Part shown: in pieces, positions 17,272 through 25,302 of the stretch | How the letters are laid out: each line of letters starts with the position of its first letter | Position numbering within the stretch: the stretch's first letter is position 1 | Source: Betaproteobacteria bacterium | Lineage (GTDB): Bacteria; Pseudomonadota; Gammaproteobacteria; Burkholderiales; WYBJ01 | DNA length: 64,000 bases | Reading direction: 5' to 3' | NCBI GenBank assembly: GCA_009377585.1 | Contig: WHTS01000001.1 | Span: forward strand, 69,269-133,268 | Position numbers and translations under genes: made by a program | Notes under the pieces: model-generated | Seen by the model: the letters and a program-made list of their open reading frames with translations, nothing else | Database searches by the model: none | Told to the model about the DNA's origin: nothing

Positions 17272-17655
17272 GTGCTGCAAAGCTCCCCCATGCATGCCTA
17301 TATTCCCGTGCGGGATGTTTCCCGTGCCCGACGGTTCTACGAGCAGAAGCTCGGATTGAAGCCCAAGCGGGAAGTGGCCGGTGGCGTGGTGTATGAATTC
17401 GGTGACCGGACTGCATGCTTTCTCTATCCGACCCCGAATGCGGGCACATCCAAGGCGAGCCAGGCGTTCTGGCAGGTCGGGGACGTCGAGCGCGAGGTCG
17501 CGGAACTGAAGGCGCGCGGCGTCGAGTTCGAAAACTACGACATCCCGGATGGCGAGAAGAGCCCCAGCGGCGTCATTACCGCGGGCGGCGCCAAGGCTGC
17601 CTGGTTCAAGGACAGCGAAGGCAACATCATGGCAATCATCCAGGATGCCGGCTGA
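17272..17655 (+). CDS. VOC (glyoxalase/dioxygenase) family protein
   Basis: 127 residues. The GTG start follows a near-perfect AAAGGAGG site. One vicinal-oxygen-chelate module is seen: MHAYIPVRDVSRARRFYEQ opens the first beta-alpha-beta unit, and AAWFKDSEGNIMAIIQ closes the second with the usual metal-ligand glutamate region replaced by an isoleucine run. Members include glyoxalases, bleomycin-resistance proteins and ring-cleavage enzymes, so no reaction is assigned. It is 39 bases before the DUF1428 gene and probably cotranscribed. Confidence 0.87.
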   Translation: MLQSSPMHAYIPVRDVSRARRFYEQKLGLKPKREVAGGVVYEFGDRTACFLYPTPNAGTSKASQAFWQVGDVEREVAELKARGVEFENYDIPDGEKSPSGVITAGGAKAAWFKDSEGNIMAIIQDAG

Positions 17656-17694
17656 TCCGCCCCCCCCCACTCACCACTGACCAAGGAGATTTTG

Positions 17695-18057
17695 ATGGCG
17701 CACTATGTCGATGGATTCGTTGTGCCCGTGCCGCGCAGCAAGCTGGATACCTATCGGGAAATGGCCGAGAAGGCAGGTAAGGTCTGGAAGGAGCACGGCG
17801 CGCTGCAGTTCTGGGAGTGCGCGGGCGACGACGTCCAGCCCGGCAAGGTCACCTCGTTCCCGCAGGCGGTGCAACTGAAGGACGACGAGACGGTCGTCTT
17901 TTCTTTCATCGTCTACGCGACGCGCGAGGACCGCGATCGGATCAATGCGGCCGTGATGGAGGACCCGCGCCTGAAGGACATGATGGATCCGAAAGCCATG
18001 CCGTTCGACGGCCAGCGGATGTTCTGGGGCGGGTTCAAGACGCTGGTCGAGCTTTGA
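17695..18057 (+). CDS. DUF1428 family protein (YbaA-like)
   Basis: 120 residues. The ATG at 17695 follows AAGGAG; a TTG just before it gives an alternative start. YVDGFVVPVP, FWECAGDDV, GKVTSFPQAV and FDGQRMFWGGF are the conserved blocks of the family to which E. coli YbaA belongs. The family has a dimeric alpha/beta-barrel fold and no established reaction. It follows the VOC gene closely. Confidence 0.9.
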   Translation: MAHYVDGFVVPVPRSKLDTYREMAEKAGKVWKEHGALQFWECAGDDVQPGKVTSFPQAVQLKDDETVVFSFIVYATREDRDRINAAVMEDPRLKDMMDPKAMPFDGQRMFWGGFKTLVEL

Positions 18058-18122
18058 CCGACCGGCCGGTGCGGAACTGCGCATTCCTTGCGCGATCTGC
18101 AATCGAGATATTCAACTCCCGC

Positions 18123-18174
18123 GCAGTCGGGAGTCCAGGTCAGCTTCCTGGATTCCCGTTGACATGGGAATGAC
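18123..18174. repeat. Dispersed repeat family 2 (GATTCCCG...GGGAATGAC type), copy 1
   Basis: A GGAGTCCAGG block is followed by CTGGATTCCCG and a CATGGGAATGAC end. It shares its layout with 26249-26322 and 48981-49047. This REP-like type is common between genes of betaproteobacteria. It lies between the converging DUF1428 and yceH genes. Confidence 0.75.
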
Positions 18175-18199
18175 TTGATCCGGGTGTTGCGCGCGCAGT

Positions 18200-18868
18200 T
18201 CACGTAGCGTCGACGCCAAGCTGCTTGCACAGCCTGGCGACAATCGTCCTCATCGCGTCCAATTCGGCGCCAAGCCGAGCCACCTCCGCGCGCAGCGACG
18301 CAACCTCGTCCGGCGTTCGCGTTTCGGTCCCTGGGGATACCATGGTGGCGGTGGCTGCGGGCTGGTCGGCAGGCGGACCGGAAAGCAGGTGTGCCCAGCG
18401 CGGTTCCCGCGCGCCGGGTTGGCGCGGCAGCTCGACGACCAGTGCGCCGGCGGGCCTGTCCGCGAGCTCGCGCAGGAACGCCTCGACCGAGGAAGTGTCC
18501 GCAAACCGGTGCAGGCGCTCGGAGCTGATCCGCAACTCGCCGACCGTCTGCGCTCCGCGCAGCATCAGCGCCGCGAGCAACGCCGTCGCCTGAGGAGGCA
18601 CACCGAGCACGCGGCCGAAATTTTGCGCGTAGCGCATGACGCGTCCGCCGCTCGTCTCGATCACCAGGGAAAGCCGTTTCAGATCGTCCACGGCCGCCTG
18701 GACCTCGGATTCCGAAACATCCAGGACGGGATCGCGGCTCGACTTCTGATTGCATCCGGCGCCAAGCGCGTTGAGCGTGAGCGGATAGGTATCCGGCACG
18801 GTGTGCTGTTTCTCGATCAGCACGCCGAGCACGCGCGTCTCGAGCAGCGAGAGGGGCCGAAGGGTCAT
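18200..18868 (-). CDS. yceH: YceH family protein (DUF480)
   Basis: 222 residues. LSLLETRVLGVLIEKQ, TYPLTLNALGAGCNQKS, SRDPV and the AALMLRGAQTVGELR block are diagnostic of YceH. The fold is two winged-helix domains, so DNA or nucleic-acid binding is likely but the role is unknown. The C-terminal ~45 residues form a predicted coiled coil (EVASLRAEVARLGAELDAM). Normal length. It ends beside a repeat element and converges on DUF1428. Confidence 0.93.
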   Translation of the reverse strand: MTLRPLSLLETRVLGVLIEKQHTVPDTYPLTLNALGAGCNQKSSRDPVLDVSESEVQAAVDDLKRLSLVIETSGGRVMRYAQNFGRVLGVPPQATALLAALMLRGAQTVGELRISSERLHRFADTSSVEAFLRELADRPAGALVVELPRQPGAREPRWAHLLSGPPADQPAATATMVSPGTETRTPDEVASLRAEVARLGAELDAMRTIVARLCKQLGVDAT

Positions 18869-19196
18869 AGGGCCGCGGCGCTCATTCGATCTCGATCCCG
18901 ATCGCTTTCACGACCATGGTGCGTGTCCCAAGTGCAAACGGCGCAAGGCATCGTGCGCAGACCTGAAAAAGGAGTAGGCATACGGGTTGCTCCCATACGG
19001 GGGTTGCTCCTTGGGCACGACCCTGCTCGCGGGCCGCTTTACGGATACTACCGTGAAGGCTGTATCGTCGCAGGTTGCGGCAGCCGAAGTCATCGGGTTC
19101 GATTCGAACGGCAGATCGTACAACGGCATCACGCTGGGCCTCGCCGTTCGCGCGAACGTTTTGGCAGGAGTCAATTCCCGGATACGGAGGGCGGAA
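18869..19196. other. Intergenic region between yceH and the flavin disulfide reductase
   Basis: Divergent promoter region. The only structure noticed is a near-tandem 15/17-base duplication, CATACGGGTTGCTCC at 18979-18993 and CATACGGGGGTTGCTCC at 18994-19010. No gene is supported, although a frame is open from 18987. Confidence 0.6.
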
Positions 19197-20579
19197 ATGA
19201 ACACTGCGGTCTTCGACGCGTTGGTCATCGGCACCGGCCAGGCCGGCCCGTCGTTGGCGATACGCATGGCCAGTGCCGGCATGCGCACCGCCATCGTCGA
19301 ACAGGCCGCCTTCGGCGGCACCTGCGTCAACACCGGTTGCACGCCCACCAAGGCGCTGGTCGCCAGCGCCTATGCGGCCCACATGGCGCGACGCGGGTCC
19401 GACTACGGTGTGGTCCTGCCGCCAGGCGATGTGCAAGTCGACATGCGGGCGGTCAAGCGCAGGAAGGATGCGATCGTCGCACGCTCGGCTACATCGCTGG
19501 AATCGTCGCTGCGCTCGACTTCGGGCTTGAGCGTCGTGCAAGGTCGCGCCCGTTTCGTCGCGCCGCGCACCGTTCGCGTTGGGGAGCAAGAGCTTTCGGC
19601 GCAGAAGGTTTTCATCAACGTAGGCGGCCGCCCGGCCATACCGAAGCTTCGGGGCCTGGAGCAAGTGCCGTTCCTCACCAGCGATTCCGTGCTGGACATG
19701 GATCGCGTCCCGGAGCATCTGGTCGTCGTCGGCGGCAGCTACATCGGCCTCGAGTTCGCGCAGATGTTTCGGCGCTTCGGCGCCGAGGTGACGATCGTCG
19801 AAATGGGGCAGCGGCTCATCGGGCGCGAGGATGCGGATGTCTCCGACGAGATCCGGAAGATCCTCGAAGCGGAAGGCATCCGGATACGGCTTGGCGCCGA
19901 GTGTATATCCCTCGCTCGCTCGGGCGGGTCGATCGCGGTCGGCGTATCCTGCGCCAAAGGCGCGCCGGCCGAGCAGGCAAGCGACGTGCTGCTGGCGACG
20001 GGCCGCGTGCCGAATACGGACAACCTGGGGCTCGAGCATGCGGGCGTGAAGCTGGACGACAAGGGCTACATCGTCGTGGACGACGAGCTTCGCACGTCCG
20101 AAAGCGACATCTATGCGCTCGGCGACTGCAACGGCAAGGGCGCCTTCACCCATACCGCTTACAACGACTACGAAATCGTGGCCGCGAATCTCCTGGATGG
20201 CGGGAAGCGACGCGTCAGTGATCGCAAAACGGCCTATGCGTTGTACATCGATCCGCCGCTGGGGCGCATCGGCATGACTGAAGCCGAGGCTTGCCGCGCC
20301 GGGTCGAACATCCTGATCGGCAAGAGGCCCATGAGCCGCGTCGCGCGCGCGGTGGAGAAGGGCGAGACGCAGGGGTTCATCAAGCTGGTCGTGGACCGCG
20401 ATTCCAAGCGGCTGCTCGGGGCGGCGATGCTCGGGGTTGGGGGCGACGAAGTTGTCCACTCCCTCATCGAGGCACTCTATGCCGGCACCCCCTATCCGGA
20501 GATTCAGAAGGCCGTTCGGATTCACCCGACGGTCAGCGAGCTGATCCCGACCGTGCTCGGAAATCTGGAGGCAACTTAG
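19197..20579 (+). CDS. FAD-dependent pyridine-nucleotide disulfide oxidoreductase (mercuric reductase/lipoamide dehydrogenase type)
   Basis: 460 residues from the ATG after GGAGGGCGG; the longer frame from 18987 lacks family similarity. GTGQAG at 12-17 binds FAD, GGTCVNTGC holds the redox disulfide Cys43/Cys48, and GGSYIGLEFAQ binds NAD(P). IHPTVSE near the C-terminus (His443, Glu448) is the catalytic dyad. All active-site parts are present, so it should be an active reductase. No MerA-type N-terminal metal domain and no C-terminal cysteine pair is seen, so mercury reduction is unlikely. Partner substrate unknown. Confidence 0.92.
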   Translation: MNTAVFDALVIGTGQAGPSLAIRMASAGMRTAIVEQAAFGGTCVNTGCTPTKALVASAYAAHMARRGSDYGVVLPPGDVQVDMRAVKRRKDAIVARSATSLESSLRSTSGLSVVQGRARFVAPRTVRVGEQELSAQKVFINVGGRPAIPKLRGLEQVPFLTSDSVLDMDRVPEHLVVVGGSYIGLEFAQMFRRFGAEVTIVEMGQRLIGREDADVSDEIRKILEAEGIRIRLGAECISLARSGGSIAVGVSCAKGAPAEQASDVLLATGRVPNTDNLGLEHAGVKLDDKGYIVVDDELRTSESDIYALGDCNGKGAFTHTAYNDYEIVAANLLDGGKRRVSDRKTAYALYIDPPLGRIGMTEAEACRAGSNILIGKRPMSRVARAVEKGETQGFIKLVVDRDSKRLLGAAMLGVGGDEVVHSLIEALYAGTPYPEIQKAVRIHPTVSELIPTVLGNLEAT

Positions 20580-20683
20580 CGGAAATGGGTGCGACCGACC
20601 TGCGCAGTCGTAGTGCTTCTATTTTTCCACCAGCCGTTGGAAAAAGAGGCTCGGCCTGGCCGCTTTTTCCGCTGCCTGCCGGC

Positions 20684-21868
20684 TCAAGCTTTCACCGCCG
20701 TGCGCTGCCGCAGCAGCTGCACGCCGACGAATAACGCCGGCAAGCCGCAGGCGACGAAGCCGATGCCATAGTGGCCGGTCAGATCGAGCAGCCCCGAATA
20801 CAGCAGCGGCAGCGACAACGCGCCGACCTGCCCGAACGACAGCACGCCGCCGGTGACGCCGCCGCGCATGTCTTCGGGCGCGCCGCGCGCGGTTTCAGCG
20901 AGCAGTATGCCGTGCCACGAAAGCGCGGTGGCGCTCAGCGCGCACGCGATCAGCCCGACCAGGATCGTCGGCCAGCCCGGGCCGCAAAGCGCGAGCAGCG
21001 CGGCGCTCGCCGCCATGCCGAGCGCGAGCATGGCCATCATCATGCGCGGTGAAACGTGGGTGCTGCCCAGCCAGCCCCACACGATCCGTCCGGGTACCGC
21101 GACCGATACCGCGATCGAGAACAGGAACCCGGCGGCCACCGGCGTGTAGCCGATGGTCGTCAGATACACGACGAAGTACGCGGTTACGACCGACTGCATG
21201 CCGTTGAACGCGAGGCACGCGAACCCCAACGCGCGCAAGCTGGGCTTGGCGAGCACCGAGGTGAGCGTGGTCTTGAAATCCGACAGCTGAAACGTGCGGG
21301 TCGGTATCCGGTCGTCGTCGAAGCGCGATCGCAGCGGCTGCAGCGCGAAGGGGAAGGCGAGGCACGCGATGCCGCACAGGATCATGGTGACGCGCCAGCT
21401 CGACCACTCGGTGATCTGCGGCCCGAGTATCCCGGCCAGCAGCAGCCCGGCCGGCACCGCCGTCTGCTTGATCGAAAACACCAGCGGCATGTAGCGCGCG
21501 GAGGAGACGCGGGCGAGCAGATGCGAGCTTGCGGGCGTCGATATCGCGCCCCCGCCGCCGGCAATGAGGGCGGACAGCACCAGCGACAGCGGCGTTCCGA
21601 CCGCGGCCAATGCGGTGCCCGCCGCCACCATGGCGAGCGAGATCTGGCTCATGCGCAGCGCCCCGTAGCGCACGATGAAGCTGCCGCAGCCGAGTTGGGC
21701 GACCAGGGAGGCCGTCGCGGTCAAGGCGAAATAGACGCCCACCCAGGCGGCGTCGAGCGCGAGATCCACGATGATTGCAGGGGCGATTACGGCGGGAAGC
21801 GCACGTCCGAGCGCGACAAAGGTCTGCTGCAGGAACATCGCGCCGAGGGCGAGCAGGAGCGGATTCAC
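20684..21868 (-). CDS. MFS transporter
   Basis: 394 residues from a GTG at 21868; an ATG at 21838 is an alternative. A longer open frame to 22138 crosses repeat copy B and is not credible. About twelve hydrophobic segments alternate with short loops. The pattern resembles the CynX/NimT or oxalate/formate-type branch, with GGGGAISTPASSHLLARV in the first half and SFGQVGALSLPLLYSG near the end. It should carry a small organic anion or drug across the inner membrane. It is convergent with the flavin reductase gene. Confidence 0.87.
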   Translation of the reverse strand: MNPLLLALGAMFLQQTFVALGRALPAVIAPAIIVDLALDAAWVGVYFALTATASLVAQLGCGSFIVRYGALRMSQISLAMVAAGTALAAVGTPLSLVLSALIAGGGGAISTPASSHLLARVSSARYMPLVFSIKQTAVPAGLLLAGILGPQITEWSSWRVTMILCGIACLAFPFALQPLRSRFDDDRIPTRTFQLSDFKTTLTSVLAKPSLRALGFACLAFNGMQSVVTAYFVVYLTTIGYTPVAAGFLFSIAVSVAVPGRIVWGWLGSTHVSPRMMMAMLALGMAASAALLALCGPGWPTILVGLIACALSATALSWHGILLAETARGAPEDMRGGVTGGVLSFGQVGALSLPLLYSGLLDLTGHYGIGFVACGLPALFVGVQLLRQRTAVKA

Positions 21869-22200
21869 CAGGATTCGAATTCTCGTGTGGCCGAGCCTGA
21901 TGCGGCCCGATCCGCATTGTCGCCGAGCCGGATGCGCTGCGACAGTGTCGATTCCGGTCGCGAGGCTTGCAGACCAGTCTCGCTCGGGATCACGACAATC
22001 TGTCGCCGACGGGGCGGTGTGGTTTTCGGTCGAGGACCACCCCGTCCGCGACATTGCCGCGTCCAGCCCCTCCTTGTCAGGAGGGGAATGAGTTCCTACG
22101 CAGTCGGCGTTCGGTCCGCTTCGTGGACCATCGCGCACATGATCACCGAACCGCGTGCGCCGTGGCGTTCAGGTTGCGGTGTGCACGCGTTGCGGTTGCA
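21869..22200. other. Intergenic region with repeat copy B
   Basis: Between two minus-strand genes. It holds the inverted second full copy of repeat family 1. No gene is supported; the long plus-strand frame here is a shadow of the MFS gene. Confidence 0.7.
22011..22086 (-). repeat. Dispersed palindromic repeat family 1, copy B
   Basis: Read on the minus strand it gives the CCCCTCC/GGAGGGG hairpin, GGCTGGACGCG, ATGTCGCGGACGGGGTGG and then the ACCACACCGCCCC end, in the same order as copy A. Similarity covers about 75-85 bases. Confidence 0.8.
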
Positions 22201-22608
22201 TCAAGGAACCAGCGAAAGATTGGCCTGGATGACGCGCAGGATGTCGAAACGCGTGATCGCGCCCACCAGCCTGCCATCCTCGACCACCGGGAAGCGGCGA
22301 AACGGCCGGACGAGGAAGAGTCCCGCCACGTAGTAGACGTCCATGTCCGGCGGAATGGTCTCCGGATTCTGCGTCATGATGTCCGCGACGGTCCCGCGTG
22401 GAAGATCGCCGCCGATGCCGGCTGCGACCAGCCGCAGGCAGTCCTTCTCGGTGACGATGCCCACGAGGCGGCCGGCCTTGTCCACCACGGGCGCGCCCGT
22501 TACCTTCTTCTCGAGCAGGAATCCGACCGCGTCCAGGATGCTGGTCTCCGGGCGCAGCGTCGCGACATGCCTGTCCATGTGGTCCCTGACTACCGGCAGC
22601 TTCGTCAT
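22201..22608 (-). CDS. CBS-domain pair protein
   Basis: 135 residues from the ATG at 22608 with GGAG 6 bases upstream; a GTG at 22620 is also possible. Two CBS motifs are clear: GAPVVDKAGRLVGIVTEKD at about 45-63 and FPVVEDGRLVGAITRFDIL near 107-125. Tandem CBS motifs form one disc that binds adenine nucleotides and signals energy state. There is no attached enzyme domain, so it is a free-standing regulatory module. Partner unknown. Confidence 0.92.
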   Translation of the reverse strand: MTKLPVVRDHMDRHVATLRPETSILDAVGFLLEKKVTGAPVVDKAGRLVGIVTEKDCLRLVAAGIGGDLPRGTVADIMTQNPETIPPDMDVYYVAGLFLVRPFRRFPVVEDGRLVGAITRFDILRVIQANLSLVP

Positions 22609-22921
22609 ACGAGTCTCCACCGCTTCCTTTCCGGCGTGCCCCTCCGGCCGACGCCGACATTGTAGTCATGACAGCGGCCCGAGACGAGAGCCGGCCGCTC
22701 CCCGCTTGCTCCCCGCTTGCTCCCCGCTTGCTCCCCGCTTGCTCCACGATGGCATGGCCTCGCGTGCTGCGGCTGCGATGGCCAAGCGCGATCCCGCATC
22801 CACGCGCGGACCGTGTCGAGCCGAGATGAGGGGCGCTATCGGCCCGCGCAGCGCGGGAACGAGAGGCCCGGCGAGTTACCATTGCGGTTCCATGCAGGAC
22901 GCAACCCAAGAGGAGTCATCC
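22609..22921. other. Divergent intergenic region with an 11-base tandem repeat
   Basis: Lies between the CBS gene and the selenoprotein gene. Apart from the tandem repeat at 22697-22747 nothing is recognisable. The promoter of the selenoprotein gene should be in the right half. Confidence 0.65.
22697..22747. repeat. 11-base tandem repeat, about 4.6 copies
   Basis: The unit GCTCCCCGCTT is repeated four times without change and is followed by a partial GCTCCAC. A simple minisatellite that may vary between strains. Confidence 0.9.
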
Positions 22922-24484
22922 GTGAACAGCAAGATGGGCGTCATCAGTCCCGAGGGCCAGCAGCTGCGCGCGGTCGGAGCCGCCAGCCGGCATCTCGACA
23001 CGCTCGAAGGCAAGACCATCGGCGAGGTCTACAACAATCACTTCAAGGGCGAGCTGATGTTCCAGACCTATCGCCGCCTGTTCCGGGAGCGCTTCCCGGG
23101 TGTGCGCATCATTGCGTTCGACAAATTTCCGATCGTCTACGTGGGCGGCGATCCGGTGTCGCAGAAGAAAACCGCCCAGGAGGTCGCGCAACTGGCCAGG
23201 CAGTGGGGCGTCGATGCGCTCATCGCCGGCAACGGTGGGTGAGGGACGTGCACTCCGGCCTCGGTGAGGCCGGCCGCAGAAGCAGAGAAGCTGGGCATTC
23301 CCAGCGTGGTGGTCACAACCACGGGCTTCACCAACATTGCCAAGGCCGTCGGCAGGGCCGAAGGCATTACCGGCTTGCGCGTGGCCGAGTATCCGGGCGC
23401 GGTCGGCGTGCATGCGGAAGCGCTGGTGGAAAAGAACGTCGAGACGGTCCTGTTCGACCGGATCGTCGCCGAGCTCACCCAGCCGAGACCCGGCGAGAGC
23501 GAAGGCGCGCTCGGGAGTGAGCGACGCGCCGACGAAATCGTGTTCGAGGGGACTTTCGACGAGATCAACGACCATTTTCGGCAGCAGCTGTGGACCGACG
23601 AGCTGCCGATCGTTGCGCCGACGCGCGAGCGCGTCGAGATGTTCCTGCAGCACACCCGGCGCGCACCCGATGAGAGAATCGCCGTGCTGGCGCAGGCCAA
23701 CCTCGCGGCGACGCCCTGGAACATCGCCGCCAATGCCGTCATGGCCGGGTGCCGGCCCGAGCACATGCCGGTGCTGATCGCAGCAGTCGAAGCGATCGCG
23801 GACAATGGCTACAACTTGAACAACATCGGCAGCACCTGGGGCGTGCTCCCGTTCCTGTTGGTCAACGGGCCGGCCGCGCACAAGCTCGGCATCGAGAACG
23901 GCGCGCAGCTCGTCAACAAGGGCGCCAATCCCGCGCTGGGGCGCGCGCTCGGGCTCATCATCCGCAACATTGCCGGCTACAAGCTGAGCCGCAACTACAT
24001 GGGCACCTTCGGCTATCCGATGAATTTCGTCGTCGCCGAGAACGAAGCGCTGTGCCCGTGGGAACCTTATCACGTCGAGCACGGCTTCGATCGCGACGAC
24101 AGCACGGTCACCGCGTGCGGCACGGTAACCTGGGGGTGGCCGCCCGCCATCTATGGAACCAAGGACAAGTCCGCCGCCCAGACCGCGCTCGAAATGCTGA
24201 GCCTGGAAGTCACCAAGAAGCCATGTTTGGGCAGGCTGGTCGAGCGCGGTCCGAACGGTTTCAGGAACATGGTCACGTTCCTCATCGCGCCGCCGGTGGC
24301 ACGCGCGCTCGCGCAAGCCGGATACGACAAGCAGAAGATCCGCGAGTACGTCTACGAACACGCGCGCGTGCTGCCCAGCCCGGAGGTGATCAACATCGTC
24401 GTGTGCGGCGATCCGGATCGCAATCGGGTGATGGTGCTTTGGGGCGGTTACGTGAGCCCGGCGACGAAGAAGATCGAGGCGTGA
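22922..24484 (+). CDS. UGSC-family selenoprotein, UGA read as selenocysteine at residue 107
   Basis: The GTG start follows AAGAGGAG. The frame meets TGA at 23240-23242 and then continues open and family-like to 24484, giving 520 residues. Around the TGA it reads AGNGG-U-GTC-TPASV: a U-x-x-C redox motif (Sec107, Cys110), followed by EKLGIPSVVVTTTGF. This is the pattern of the UGSC family, whose members carry Sec or Cys at this place. A stem-loop fit for a bacterial SECIS starts 12 bases after the UGA. Residues 1-185 form the UGSC-like domain. Residues 200-520 form a second conserved domain of unknown function with NLAATPWNIAANAVMAGC and GYPMNFVVAENE. The reaction is unknown; thiol-selenol redox chemistry is inferred. 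A plain stop would leave two useless halves. Confidence 0.85.
23255..23273 (+). promoter_or_regulatory. Candidate bacterial SECIS hairpin
   Basis: CCGGCCTC (23255-23262) pairs perfectly with GAGGCCGG (23266-23273) around a GGT loop. The loop begins 20 bases after the UGA and opens with G. Those features fit the bacterial SECIS rules (loop 16-37 bases downstream, G in the first two loop positions) for binding SelB. Confidence 0.75.
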
Positions 24485-24624
24485 CCAACGAGCGGAAACA
24501 TAGGCATCGGCCGCATTCCCGATAGAATCCCTGGGCTGGGCCGATTTCCCTCGGCGCCGGAAATATCCGTTCGATCGGCCGCGGCGGCGCGCACCGGAAA
24601 AGTGTCGAGACAGGAGGCATTGCG

Positions 24625-25095
24625 ATGACAGAGCAAGTCAACATCAAGACCGTAGCCGAGCTCAGGAGCTGGGTCGGCAAGGAGGTCGCGGTCGGCCGCT
24701 GGATCACCGTCACGCAGGACATGATCAACAAGTTCGCCGAGGCGTCCGGCGACTATCAGTGGATTCACGTCGACGTCGAACGCTGCAAGAAGGAGTCGCC
24801 CTTCAAGACCCCGATCGCGCACGGCAACCTGACCTTCTGCCTGCTGTCGTCGATCACGCGCAATGCGGACGTCGCGCTGCCGGCCGGGAGAATGGGCATC
24901 AACTACGGTAGCAATCGCATCCGGTTCACTGGAGTGGTACCGGTCGGATCGCGCATCCGCGGGCGTTACAAGCTGCTCGACGTGAAGGACGTGGATGACA
25001 AAACCATCCTGGTGACCTGGGGCGTGACCGGCGAGATCGAAGGCGGCGACAAGCCCATACTCATTGCCGAGTCGCTGTCGCGCCGCACGTCGTGA
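24625..25095 (+). CDS. MaoC-family (R)-specific enoyl-CoA hydratase-like protein
   Basis: 156 residues with a GACAGGAGG ribosome site. A single hot-dog domain is present. Asp43-x4-His48 (SGDYQWIHVD) is the catalytic pair of hydratase 2, and TPIAHGNLT is the following conserved turn. It closely resembles the NodN/MaoC group that hydrates trans-2-enoyl-CoA to (R)-3-hydroxyacyl-CoA. It follows the selenoprotein gene by 140 bases on the same strand; a shared transcript is possible but not proven. Confidence 0.92.
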   Translation: MTEQVNIKTVAELRSWVGKEVAVGRWITVTQDMINKFAEASGDYQWIHVDVERCKKESPFKTPIAHGNLTFCLLSSITRNADVALPAGRMGINYGSNRIRFTGVVPVGSRIRGRYKLLDVKDVDDKTILVTWGVTGEIEGGDKPILIAESLSRRTS

Positions 25096-25229
25096 AAGGC
25101 GATACGGCGGGCGCAGGCTGACCGCGGCTGCGCGCCACCGACGAGCTCGCCGAGCGGCCGACAGCCGCCATCGCCATCGCGCCGAAGAGCTAGGGTACCC
25201 GGCCGACGAGGTCGCATGCACAATGGCGG

Positions 25230-25282
25230 CAGCGGCGAGACCGGCAGCGGCAAGACCGGCAGCGGCAAGACCGGCAGCGGCA
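25230..25282 (+). repeat. 15-base tandem repeat before the deacetylase start
   Basis: The unit GGCAGCGGCAAGACC occurs about 3.5 times (one copy has GAG for AAG). In the frame of the following gene it encodes repeated GSGKT. It lies just before the likely start at 25303, within a longer in-frame ATG start at 25216. Confidence 0.88.
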
Positions 25283-25302
25283 AGACCAACGGGGAAGGCA
25301 CC

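Noticed and set aside
18882-18935. Minus-strand MVVKAIGIEIE-stop, resembling a Bug C-terminus.
   Set aside because: Only about eleven residues fit and nothing precedes them; too short to call.
20684-22138. 484-residue version of the MFS protein.
   Set aside because: The extra N-terminus crosses a repeat element and has no hydrophobic or family character; a start at 21868 fits better.
21056-22333. 425-residue plus-strand frame opposite the MFS gene.
   Set aside because: Antisense shadow; no domains and biased composition.
22697-22747. A CRISPR-like array.
   Set aside because: The 11-base units are directly adjacent with no spacers.
23243-23263. TGA at 23240 taken as a true stop, giving two separate genes (22922-23242 and from 23264).
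   Set aside because: Both sides are one family-like frame, the second half has no start or ribosome site, and a Sec motif plus SECIS-like hairpin surround the TGA.
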